Translations under genes and position numbers: made by a program | Part shown: positions 1-5,346 of the stretch, in pieces | Layout of the letters: each line of letters opens with the position of its first letter | How positions within the stretch are numbered: the stretch's first letter is position 1 | Origin: Candidatus Aminicenantota bacterium | Lineage (GTDB): Bacteria; Acidobacteriota; Aminicenantia; UBA2199 | Length of the DNA stretch: 5,346 nucleotides | Reading direction: 5' to 3' | NCBI GenBank assembly: GCA_024644125.1 | Contig: JAHELQ010000393.1 | Location: 1-5,346 of the forward strand | The notes under the pieces: model-generated | The model's database searches: none | Seen by the model: only the letters and a program-made list of their open reading frames with translations | What the model was told of the DNA's origin: nothing

Positions 1-860
1 TTTGTAATCATCATCATTACGCCTTTGGTTCCGTTGATACGAGCGAGAGATCTCGCCTCTTTCGAGGATTCCCTGACATCGGCGATATCCTGGAGAAATA
101 TCGACTCGCCCCTCTGGCCCGCTCCCACCACAACATGGCGGATCTCATCCACCTTCGTGAACTCGCCGATGGTACGGATTAAATACTCACTGTGCCCTTC
201 TTCCAGATAACCGGACGGCAAGTTGATATTGGAAGCGATAATAGCCCCCTCCACCTGGGAAATAGAAAGATTGCGGGACTCCAACTTCCCTTTATCTACA
301 TTTACCAGAATCTCCGCCTCTTCGGGGGAAAACACCATCGCGGAGGCAACGCCCTCGATGCGTTCCAGACGGGTCGCCACTTCGGAATCCAGGTATTCCT
401 TCAAATTTTTCAAGTCACGCTTGCCACCGGTCACACCATACATCATGATGGGCATGGCGCTGATATCAAATTTTACCACAAGCGGAGTATCCGCTCCCTG
501 GGGGAGGTACTTCTCTAAAAATCCGATTTTATCACGGATATCCTGCGCGGCAAAGTCCATATTTGTGTCGCTTTCAAACTCCACGATCAGCATCGAGATC
601 CCTTCCTGGGAAATCGAGCTAACCTCTTTGACATTGGAAACAGAGGCCACCCATTGCTCCAGCGGACGCGTGAGACTCTGCTCGATGTCTTCGGAAGAGA
701 CGCCTGAATAGTTTGTAATGACCGAAATGTACGGCGCTTCCATATCAGGGAGCATATCCAGTCCAAGGTTCCCATAGGAAATGAATCCCATGATAACGAG
801 TACCACCGCGACCATAGAGACGGTGACTCTTCGTTTTAAAGAAAACTCGACAATCTTCAT
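1..860 (-). CDS. RND efflux pump, inner-membrane permease (HAE1/AcrB-like), 5' portion
   Basis: This is the first 286 codons of a proton-driven RND exporter; the rest (family length is about 1,000-1,050 residues) lies beyond the left edge. It would sit in the inner membrane and push substrates through the adaptor and channel encoded just upstream. Seen directly: an amphipathic start (MKIVEFSLKRR), a first transmembrane segment at about residues 13-30, and then the family signature LGLDMLPDMEAPYISV (32-47). The first porter subdomain follows, with SGVSSEDIEQSLTRPLEQ (52-69), ISQEGISMLIVEF (83-95) and AAQDIRDKI (104-112). The ATG at 860-858 overlaps the adaptor stop codon as ATGA, and GGGGAG (871-866) lies five bases upstream as ribosome binding site, so the start is firm. 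The frame is open throughout with no damage visible. Substrate cannot be told; the central transmembrane domain with proton-relay residues is outside the window. Confidence 0.96.
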   Translation of the reverse strand, partial: MKIVEFSLKRRVTVSMVAVVLVIMGFISYGNLGLDMLPDMEAPYISVITNYSGVSSEDIEQSLTRPLEQWVASVSNVKEVSSISQEGISMLIVEFESDTNMDFAAQDIRDKIGFLEKYLPQGADTPLVVKFDISAMPIMMYGVTGGKRDLKNLKEYLDSEVATRLERIEGVASAMVFSPEEAEILVNVDKGKLESRNLSISQVEGAIIASNINLPSGYLEEGHSEYLIRTIGEFTKVDEIRHVVVGAGQRGESIFLQDIADVRESSKEARSLARINGTKGVMMMIT

Positions 861-1939
861 TTAGTCTCCCCTTCCAGAGTGATGAGAGAGTCCTCTCTCA
901 AATCGAAGTTTCCCTCGACGACAACCATTTCGCCGCCCTGGAGGCCTTTACTCACCACGAATTCATCTTCGCTCTTTTCGGCGATTTCAATCTCTACGTA
1001 TTTCGCCTTTCCGTCAATGTACAGCACCAACTGATTTTCGCCCATCAGGGCTGAATTGGGCAGTACAATGACATTATCCTTCCGTTCTATCTCGACCGAC
1101 ACATCCGCGAAAATTCCGGTTTTGATACGGGTGCCGGGATTGTCTACCACCACTTCCAGCTTGAAGGTTTTCGAGAGTGCGTCGGCGGCCAGGTTCTTCG
1201 AGAAAACCGTGCCGGAAAATTTTTCTCCCGGCAGTGTGCCTATTTCAATAATGCAACGCTGACCCACTTCTAATTTTTCTATATCTTCCGAAGGAATATC
1301 AAGGATGATTTTTACCCGCGCCATATCCATCAGGGTCAAGACGCCGGCGGACATTCCCATCATCGGATTGACAGTATCACCCTCTTCATAATTTTTGGAG
1401 GTGATGATTCCAGCGAACGGAGCCTTCATATAAAAATTTTCCAGTGTATGAATCATCACATTCAACGAAGCCTCCGCGCTCTTTTTTTGAGTATCAGCCG
1501 CTTCCAGCGCCAATTCCGATTTCTCGTACTGCATTCTGGACACAGCTTTTTTCTCGTACAGGCTCTTTACCCGTTGAAAATTGAGCACCGCATCTTTAAA
1601 TGAAGCCATGGCTACTGCCAGGGCGGCCTCGGCCTGCTTTTTCTGAAGCTTCATGGTGGTGGCGTCCAATTCCGCCAGTAATTCCCCTTTAGCGACCACA
1701 TCGCCCTGTTTTTTGTAGATCCGCGATATCCGGCCGCTCACTTCGGGTCCGATATTGGCCCGTTTCCAGGGCTGAACCGTACCTTTATAGGTCAACGATC
1801 TGATAAAAGTGCCTGGTTTAGCCTGCGCCACTTCCACCTGGATTGGCTTTTTCTCCAGGACCACCTGCTTATTGTTATTGTTATTGCATCCAGTCAGGAG
1901 CACCGACAAAATAATTGCGAATAACACTAGTTTTTTCAT
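857..1939 (-). CDS. RND efflux periplasmic adaptor (HlyD/AcrA family membrane fusion lipoprotein)
   Basis: This 360-residue adaptor bridges the RND pump and the TolC-type channel across the periplasm. It starts with a lipoprotein signal: positive MKK, a hydrophobic stretch and lipobox LTGC with Cys18, followed by five asparagines (19-23), so the mature protein should be lipid-anchored. The first half of the lipoyl (biotinyl-like) domain is about 61-92 (IGPEVSGRISRIYKKQGDVV). An alpha-helical hairpin covers about 93-165, rich in Ala, Lys and Glu. The second lipoyl half is at 168-190 (FYMKAPFAGIITSKNYEEGD). The beta-barrel domain (about 198-290) and a membrane-proximal domain (to 360) follow. 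Length is normal for the family. The ATG overlaps the channel gene stop as ATGA, with GGAGG (1950-1946) six bases upstream. The end overlaps the pump start in the same way, so the three transport genes are probably translationally coupled. Substrate is unknown. Confidence 0.96.
   Translation of the reverse strand: MKKLVLFAIILSVLLTGCNNNNNKQVVLEKKPIQVEVAQAKPGTFIRSLTYKGTVQPWKRANIGPEVSGRISRIYKKQGDVVAKGELLAELDATTMKLQKKQAEAALAVAMASFKDAVLNFQRVKSLYEKKAVSRMQYEKSELALEAADTQKKSAEASLNVMIHTLENFYMKAPFAGIITSKNYEEGDTVNPMMGMSAGVLTLMDMARVKIILDIPSEDIEKLEVGQRCIIEIGTLPGEKFSGTVFSKNLAADALSKTFKLEVVVDNPGTRIKTGIFADVSVEIERKDNVIVLPNSALMGENQLVLYIDGKAKYVEIEIAEKSEDEFVVSKGLQGGEMVVVEGNFDLREDSLITLEGETK
1869..1886 (-). repeat. 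Three tandem hexamers encoding Asn pairs in the adaptor
   Basis: On the plus strand TTATTG is repeated three times without error (18 bases). On the coding strand it lies in the codons AAT/AAC directly after the lipobox cysteine of the adaptor and makes most of the five-Asn run. A unit gain or loss would add or remove two residues without shifting frame, so it would alter linker length and would not switch the gene off. Three copies is short for a repeat that mutates often; variation is only a possibility. Confidence 0.7.
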
Positions 1940-3261
1940 GAGATTCCTCCATTAATTTTGACGCCCGAGATTTTCTCGAGCTCCGCAATGGCAATATTGT
2001 AATTATACACAGCCTGAAGATAGGCAACCCGCGTCTGGGTTAGTTCATTGTAGGAGGCATTCAATTCCAGGATGGAAATGATTCCCTCCTGGTAATTGAG
2101 TTCCGCGATCCGCACTCCTTCACGCGCCGTTTCGACGCTTTTTTCCCCGGTTTGAATGTTTTCGTACTCTTTACCAATAGTCAAATACAGATTACGGACT
2201 TGAAGCCTGGTGGCGTCGTTCAATTCCCGGGCCCTCAGCTCCATGATCTTTTTCATTACCTTCATTTCGCCGACCTGGCCGCTCCGTTTCAATCCGGTGA
2301 ATATAGGGAAGCTGATTCCCAGGTTGATGGTGTAAAAATCATTCCAGTTATCGCTTTTCAACTTGAACAAGTCCGATTGATAACTATAACGGGCAATTAT
2401 AGAAATGTCGGGCAAAAATTGCGCGTACATTATTTTTAACAGGTTGGCCACTTTTCTTGATTCCATTTCCAATTGTTTTATTTCTGAACGGTTGACGAGC
2501 GAGGCTTCGATAAACCTTGACAGATCCAATTGATGAGCGTCGTATTGCAATTTTCCCTTGACCTCTACATTTGTGGCTCCGGAAATTCCGATCATGACCT
2601 TCAGGTTCTCCAACGTCATTTCCAACAACTGCTGCACATTCAGGATATTCGGTTTTACGGCCGAAACACTCTGTTCCGCCCGCAGGAGATCATATTTGGA
2701 AGTCATGCCCAACTCGTACTGCTGTTTCACATTGTTGTAATTTCGGGAAGCCAATTCCAATCCTTCCTGGTGGGCTTTGAGCAATTCCCTCAAAACCAAT
2801 ACGTTATTGAAGATCTTTTTGACATTCAGCTTGAGTTCTTCCTGCGCGTTCCGTTCCTGTTCTTTGGAGATCTTCAAGTCTAACCGGGCATTCTGGTACG
2901 CGTGCCAGATTTTGCCTCCGGTGAAAACCGGCTGGACGATCTGCAATGTGAATTCATATTCCCGGGTAAAATCGAGGGAGAATTCTTGCGACTCTCCTCC
3001 GGGAAACATTGGGGGCATCTCGATTACCATGAGTTTTTCGTCCAGGTTCCTGGAACCGTCGATGGTGATCTGCGGCAAAAAGCCGAGATTCTGCCTTAAC
3101 CGGTGTTTATATTGCCTTACCCCCTCTTTACTGATCAAATACTGAATATTGTTTTCTTTTGCCAGCTCAAGCGCCCGGTCGATGGTCAGTTCGATTGTTT
3201 CCTGCCCGAATAGACCGGAGCCGGTAACCAGAAGCAAGAGAATGATCAACGCTTTTCTCAT
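1936..3261 (-). CDS. TolC-family outer-membrane efflux channel
   Basis: The product is a 441-residue outer membrane efflux protein; three copies would form the exit duct of the tripartite pump. A Sec signal peptide covers about residues 1-20 (MRK, long Leu/Ile stretch, then SGLFGQ) with no lipobox cysteine. Two tandem OEP-type repeats are visible. The first has TIDRALELAKENN (26-38), strand VQPVFTGGK (109-117) and ELGMTSKYDLLRAE (183-196). The second has PDISIIARYSY (284-294), strand ISFPIFTGLK (316-325) and EGIISILELNASYNEL (392-407). These matching landmarks fit the duplicated barrel and helix-barrel plan of TolC/OprM, with normal length. Start choice: an in-frame TTG at 3264 precedes the ATG at 3261. 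The GGGAGG at 3272-3267 is five bases from the ATG but only two from the TTG, so ATG is preferred. The gene follows the regulator by 27 bases and overlaps the adaptor gene by four. Confidence 0.95.
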   Translation of the reverse strand: MRKALIILLLLVTGSGLFGQETIELTIDRALELAKENNIQYLISKEGVRQYKHRLRQNLGFLPQITIDGSRNLDEKLMVIEMPPMFPGGESQEFSLDFTREYEFTLQIVQPVFTGGKIWHAYQNARLDLKISKEQERNAQEELKLNVKKIFNNVLVLRELLKAHQEGLELASRNYNNVKQQYELGMTSKYDLLRAEQSVSAVKPNILNVQQLLEMTLENLKVMIGISGATNVEVKGKLQYDAHQLDLSRFIEASLVNRSEIKQLEMESRKVANLLKIMYAQFLPDISIIARYSYQSDLFKLKSDNWNDFYTINLGISFPIFTGLKRSGQVGEMKVMKKIMELRARELNDATRLQVRNLYLTIGKEYENIQTGEKSVETAREGVRIAELNYQEGIISILELNASYNELTQTRVAYLQAVYNYNIAIAELEKISGVKINGGIS

Positions 3262-3288
3262 CAAAGCCTCCCAATTTGTGTTATCATA

Positions 3289-3918
3289 TTACTCAGAAGC
3301 ATTTATGCAATCCTTTTTTAACAGTCCCGTTGCCAATATATCGATAATAACATCGGCAAGGTAATCCAATGAAAACTCATTTTCCAATTCATCGCTCATC
3401 AAATGGCCGAGAATATACTCCCCCATCACTCCCTGGAAAAAAAAAGTTAATAGCCGTGGAGGGATATCCTCCCTGATATACCCAGCGTCCGCCCCTTGCT
3501 GGATGAAATTCAGGATAAATTGCGCCCGCCTGTTTTTTTCCTCCATTAACCGTTTCAATCCCCCATGAGCTTCATTATCAATGGCTTCCAAAAACATCCG
3601 CGACTCGTAGAATACAATTTTCATAATGCCTTTGTGTTCCCGGACATGAACCAACAATGTCTGGATCAGCATTCTCATTCTCTCATAAAACGGTCGCGTA
3701 TCCGTCAGGACCGGTTCGAGTACCATATTCAACTCGGTATTGCCCGCGTCCACAACAGCTCTAAAAATATCATCCTTCCCGGTAAAGTAATTGTACAGGG
3801 TCGGTTTCGAAACCTTCGCGGCAGAAGCAATCTCTTCTATGGTAGTGTTGCTGAATCCCTTTTCTTCGAATATCGACTTGGCCTTCTCCACAATAAAATT
3901 CTTGATTGCCTCTTTCAT
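3289..3918 (-). CDS. TetR-family transcriptional repressor of the efflux operon
   Basis: This 209-residue protein has an N-terminal TetR DNA-binding domain and a ligand-binding, dimer-forming C-terminal part. Residues 5-50 show the family pattern: IVEKAKSIFEEKGFSNTTIEEIA, then the helix-turn-helix AAKVSKPTLYNYFTGKDDIF (33-52), with the typical recognition helix ending YxYF and Gly-Lys-Asp/Glu. The C-terminal part (about 75-205) is helical and resembles the AcrR-like group; it does not reveal the ligand. It is the first gene of the operon, with a perfect promoter and two inverted repeats just upstream, so self-repression together with the pump genes is the natural inference. The ATG at 3918-3916 is supported by GGAGG (3930-3926) seven bases upstream. 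No damage is seen. Family assignment is secure; its role as repressor of this operon is inferred from position. Confidence 0.94.
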   Translation of the reverse strand: MKEAIKNFIVEKAKSIFEEKGFSNTTIEEIASAAKVSKPTLYNYFTGKDDIFRAVVDAGNTELNMVLEPVLTDTRPFYERMRMLIQTLLVHVREHKGIMKIVFYESRMFLEAIDNEAHGGLKRLMEEKNRRAQFILNFIQQGADAGYIREDIPPRLLTFFFQGVMGEYILGHLMSDELENEFSLDYLADVIIDILATGLLKKDCINASE

Positions 3919-3939
3919 AATTTAACCTCCGGTTAAATT
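3919..3939. promoter_or_regulatory. Perfect 9-bp inverted repeat, probable TetR operator over the regulator ribosome binding site
   Basis: AATTTAACC and GGTTAAATT form perfect nine-base arms around a TCC centre, ending at the base next to the regulator ATG. A short symmetrical site in the leader of a TetR gene is the classic form of an autoregulatory operator. The repeat also contains the regulator GGAGG (minus strand 3930-3926), so in RNA it could fold into a nine-pair stem with a three-base loop that partly hides that site. Which role applies, or both, cannot be decided from sequence. Confidence 0.7.
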
Positions 3940-3958
3940 TTTTAACTGATGGTAAATT
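3940..3958. promoter_or_regulatory. Second, imperfect inverted repeat at the predicted transcription start
   Basis: TTTTAACT-GAT-GGTAAATT resembles the neighbouring perfect repeat: the left half carries TTTAAC as there, and the right half reads GGTAAAT where the first site has GGTTAAAT. It lies directly beside the first site, overlaps the last three bases of the -10 element and covers the expected start base. Repressor bound here would block RNA polymerase. Its symmetry is weaker, so it may be a secondary site for the same TetR protein or an AT-rich coincidence. Confidence 0.45.
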
Positions 3959-3984
3959 ATATTTAATGCAAGTTTATCTGTCAA
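3956..3984 (-). promoter_or_regulatory. Consensus sigma70-type promoter of the efflux operon
   Basis: Reading the minus strand, TTGACA (3984-3979) is followed after exactly 17 bases by TATAAT (3961-3956). Both hexamers and the spacing match the housekeeping-sigma consensus perfectly. Transcription should begin near 3950-3947, giving a leader of about 30 bases before the regulator ATG. Such a strong promoter for an efflux operon only makes sense if it is tightly repressed, which fits the inverted repeats just downstream. Confidence 0.88.
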
Positions 3985-4005
3985 TAGTTTTTTAAAAAAT
4001 TTCTA
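3985..4005 (-). promoter_or_regulatory. AT-rich upstream tract, possible UP element
   Basis: Immediately upstream of the -35 hexamer the minus strand reads AAATTTTTTAAAAAACTA, with adjacent T and A runs. This resembles the A-tract/T-tract pattern that contacts the RNA polymerase alpha subunit C-terminal domain at about -38 to -58. The surrounding spacer is AT-rich in general, which lowers the weight of the match. Confidence 0.45.
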
Positions 4006-4039
4006 CTGCGAAGAATTTTGGACTGGATGCGGAGGTACC

Positions 4040-4066
4040 ATGGCGCCGGCCGCTTGCCAGCGCCAT
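4040..4066. other. GC-rich hairpin in an AT-rich spacer
   Basis: ATGGCGC (4040-4046) pairs with GCGCCAT (4060-4066). One mismatch (4047/4059) and a GGC/GCC inner stem follow, closing a five-base loop (4051-4055). It stands out against the AT-rich flanks. It lies about 50 bases after the oxidoreductase stop codon, so it could end or protect that transcript. No T run follows it on either strand, so it does not have the form of an intrinsic terminator. Role undecided. Confidence 0.5.
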
Positions 4067-4083
4067 ATTGTATTATAAGATTG

Positions 4084-4105
4084 TTAAAAATCCGTTAATT
4101 TTTAA
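4084..4105 (-). terminator. Weak AT-rich hairpin after the oxidoreductase gene
   Basis: TTAAAAAT (4084-4091) and ATTTTTAA (4098-4105) form an eight-pair, all-AT stem with a six-base loop, starting 14 bases after the stop codon at 4119. In the transcript the 3' arm itself supplies a U-rich run. The stem lacks GC pairs, so termination by it alone would be inefficient. It may act together with the GC-rich hairpin further downstream. Confidence 0.25.
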
Positions 4106-4118
4106 AAAAGATTTTACG

Positions 4119-5346
4119 TTATTCCATCTGCGCCAGTGAACCGATCGAGGCCGGCTTAACCGGAGGCCGTACGGTAAACGCTCCGGTTTCTTCATGGCGT
4201 TCGCCTGTGAGAGCTGCCATCAAATCATAAATCACGGGCCCGCAGGTTCTCCCCTGGCAATTTCCCATTCCGCTTCTGACCGCCACTTTTAACGCACCGG
4301 GAGTGTTGTAACCATCCTTCATGGAACGGCGCAGTTCTCCCATCGTGATGTCTTCACACCGGCAGACGATGGTTTCGTCGGGAATATCCTCAAGAACTCG
4401 CGGGGGCGGGCTGTAGAGTAGATTGAAGTATTTTCCGAATTGGAGATGATGCTTCCGCTCTCTGGTGAGCGCCTCCAATTGCCGATGGAAACTCGATTCA
4501 TCAATCTTTTCAAAGCGGTTCAAGATACTTGCGGCCGCTATTTTCCCTTCGGTGATGGATTTGAACGCCCCGCCGATACCGGTCGGCTCGCCGGCGCAAT
4601 AGATATTATCTCCATTGCCCCGCATTTGGTCATCCACCGATACGACCCACCCGCCTTTTTCAGCGGAATATTCCAATGGGCAGCCGGCCAATTGCGGCAA
4701 TTCGATATTGGGAACAAAACCATAACCGACTGCCAGACCTTCGGCTTTGTAAATCTTTTCAGTTCCAGTCACCGGACGGCCGTCGCGATCGGCGCGAGCG
4801 ACAACCACTTCTTGCAAGCAGCCATTTCCCCTGGCTTCCACAATGCGACGGCGAAAACCGGGCATTACTCCCGAGAGAAGAATCTTCGACATATATCGCG
4901 CGCCTTCGGCCATTTTTGGAACCTGCCCGAGCAGAGTGGGCACCATTTTCATCTTGTCCATCATGCCAGTCTGTTCCAGCAACGCCACCAGATTTCCCTT
5001 GTTTTTGAGAAATTCGTAAGCCGCCGCATACAAAAACAAACCGCTGCCCCCGATGACCATTTTCCGGGCGGGCAAGACGCCGTTACTTTTCATCATCACT
5101 TGCAAAAGACCGGTGGAAATCACCCCCGGAAGAGTCCATCCTTTGAAAGGAAGGAAGCGCTCGCGGGCGCCGGTGGCAAGAAGAATGGTTTCGAAGGACA
5201 ACTGCCGTGTGGTCTTTTCCTCCATTTCAAGAATAATCCGGTTGTCGGCGTAAATACCCAGAACGCGGGTTCGATTGAGAATCTCTATTTTTTTCCGCTT
5301 GCAGCTTTCAATAAACCGGAAACCGATTTTTTTTGTGTAATCCGGA
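4119..5346 (-). CDS. FAD-dependent amine/amino-acid dehydrogenase subunit with [2Fe-2S] domain (HcnB / octopine oxidase A-like), 5' end missing
   Basis: The frame is open to the right edge, giving 408 residues; the Met at 5225 is internal. Family members have about 460-490 residues, so roughly the first 60-70, with the FAD-binding GxGxxG loop, are outside. Seen in window numbering: LLATGARERFLPFKGWTLPGV (about 55-75), typical of this group; a second nucleotide-binding loop (GGSGLF, about 98); and NIYCAGEPTGIGGAFKSITEGKIAA (about 253-277), the second FAD-contact region. A BFD-like domain carries Cys328, Cys330, Cys363 and Cys368 in CRCE and GMGNCQGRTCGP, placed to hold a [2Fe-2S] cluster. Relatives work with a FAD-containing DAO-type subunit to oxidise opines, hydroxyproline, proline or glycine; hydrogen cyanide synthase is one case. 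Partner genes are not in the window, so substrate is unknown. It is followed by a 200-base spacer before the efflux regulator, which suggests it ends a separate operon. Family call is firm, exact reaction is not. Confidence 0.88.
   Translation of the reverse strand, partial: PDYTKKIGFRFIESCKRKKIEILNRTRVLGIYADNRIILEMEEKTTRQLSFETILLATGARERFLPFKGWTLPGVISTGLLQVMMKSNGVLPARKMVIGGSGLFLYAAAYEFLKNKGNLVALLEQTGMMDKMKMVPTLLGQVPKMAEGARYMSKILLSGVMPGFRRRIVEARGNGCLQEVVVARADRDGRPVTGTEKIYKAEGLAVGYGFVPNIELPQLAGCPLEYSAEKGGWVVSVDDQMRGNGDNIYCAGEPTGIGGAFKSITEGKIAAASILNRFEKIDESSFHRQLEALTRERKHHLQFGKYFNLLYSPPPRVLEDIPDETIVCRCEDITMGELRRSMKDGYNTPGALKVAVRSGMGNCQGRTCGPVIYDLMAALTGERHEETGAFTVRPPVKPASIGSLAQME

Noticed and set aside
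192..711. Plus-strand open frames opposite the RND pump gene
   Set aside because: They lie antisense to a clear family member, show no recognisable domain, and overlap each other in different frames.
2152..3145. Several plus-strand open frames opposite the channel gene
   Set aside because: Antisense shadows of a well-supported TolC-family gene; no ribosome binding sites or family motifs.
3262..3264. TTG as start codon of the channel gene
   Set aside because: It would be only two bases from the ribosome binding site, whereas the ATG directly after it has normal spacing.
3565..3936. Plus-strand open frame opposite the TetR gene
   Set aside because: Shadow of the regulator; it also runs through its operator and gives no recognisable protein.
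4052..4064. Short match (CTTGCCAGCGCC) to the filamentous phage f1 origin region and polylinker-like restriction sites nearby
   Set aside because: Twelve bases without the rest of the origin is easily a coincidence; nothing else in the window suggests vector sequence.
4031..4078. Plus-strand mini-gene: GGAGG, four bases, then ATG and 12 codons (MAPAACQRHIVL)
   Set aside because: The spacing is tight, no plus-strand promoter is convincing, and the ATG falls inside the GC-rich hairpin, which explains the sequence as well. No gene follows it that it could lead.
4083..4098. Two GTTAA half-sites resembling the TetR operator half
   Set aside because: They are direct, not inverted, in very AT-rich DNA, and far from the promoter core; chance is the simpler explanation.
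4319..4723. Two short minus-strand open frames inside the oxidoreductase gene
   Set aside because: They are alternative frames of the gene that carries the intact FAD and four-cysteine motifs.
5288..5334. Runs of seven and eight A in the coding strand near the edge of the oxidoreductase gene, possible frameshift points
   Set aside because: The frame on both sides reads sensibly (TKKIGFRFIES, KRKKIEILNRT) and no stop or break in family pattern is visible.

Overview
The window holds five genes, all on the minus strand, so they read from high to low coordinates. It looks like chromosomal DNA of a diderm (Gram-negative-type) bacterium, because it encodes an outer-membrane TolC-type channel, a lipoprotein periplasmic adaptor and an RND inner-membrane pump. 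The order channel, adaptor, pump and the lipid-anchored adaptor resemble clusters in the FCB superphylum and neighbouring phyla. The strong GGAGG ribosome binding sites and a perfect TTGACA/TATAAT promoter argue against Bacteroidota proper, which typically have weak Shine-Dalgarno use and a different promoter consensus. No finer taxonomic call is justified.

Right side (5346 to 4119): the 3' portion of a gene for an FAD-dependent dehydrogenase subunit of the HcnB / octopine oxidase A / hydroxyproline dehydrogenase alpha type. It has a C-terminal four-cysteine [2Fe-2S] BFD-like domain. Its N-terminus lies beyond the window. A 200-base, mostly AT-rich spacer (3919-4118) follows. It contains a small GC-rich hairpin (4040-4066), a weak AT-rich hairpin, and the control region of the next operon.

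Centre and left (3984 to 1): a consensus sigma70-type promoter with an AT-rich upstream tract. Two inverted-repeat sites cover its start region and the first ribosome binding site. Then come tetR-type regulator, TolC-type outer-membrane channel, HlyD/AcrA-type adaptor, and the first 286 codons of an RND (HAE1/AcrB-like) pump that runs off the left edge. The regulator is 27 bases from the channel gene, and the next two junctions are ATGA overlaps, so this is one tightly packed operon.

Working model: the TetR protein represses its own operon by binding the inverted repeats, and an unknown ligand relieves repression. The three transport proteins then assemble into a tripartite efflux machine spanning both membranes. 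The oxidoreductase gene is in the same orientation but is separated by its own spacer and by the efflux promoter. Any functional link to the pump is speculative. I see a well-formed example of a known system and no clear evidence of a new one. The most interesting part is the compact control region at 3919-4004.
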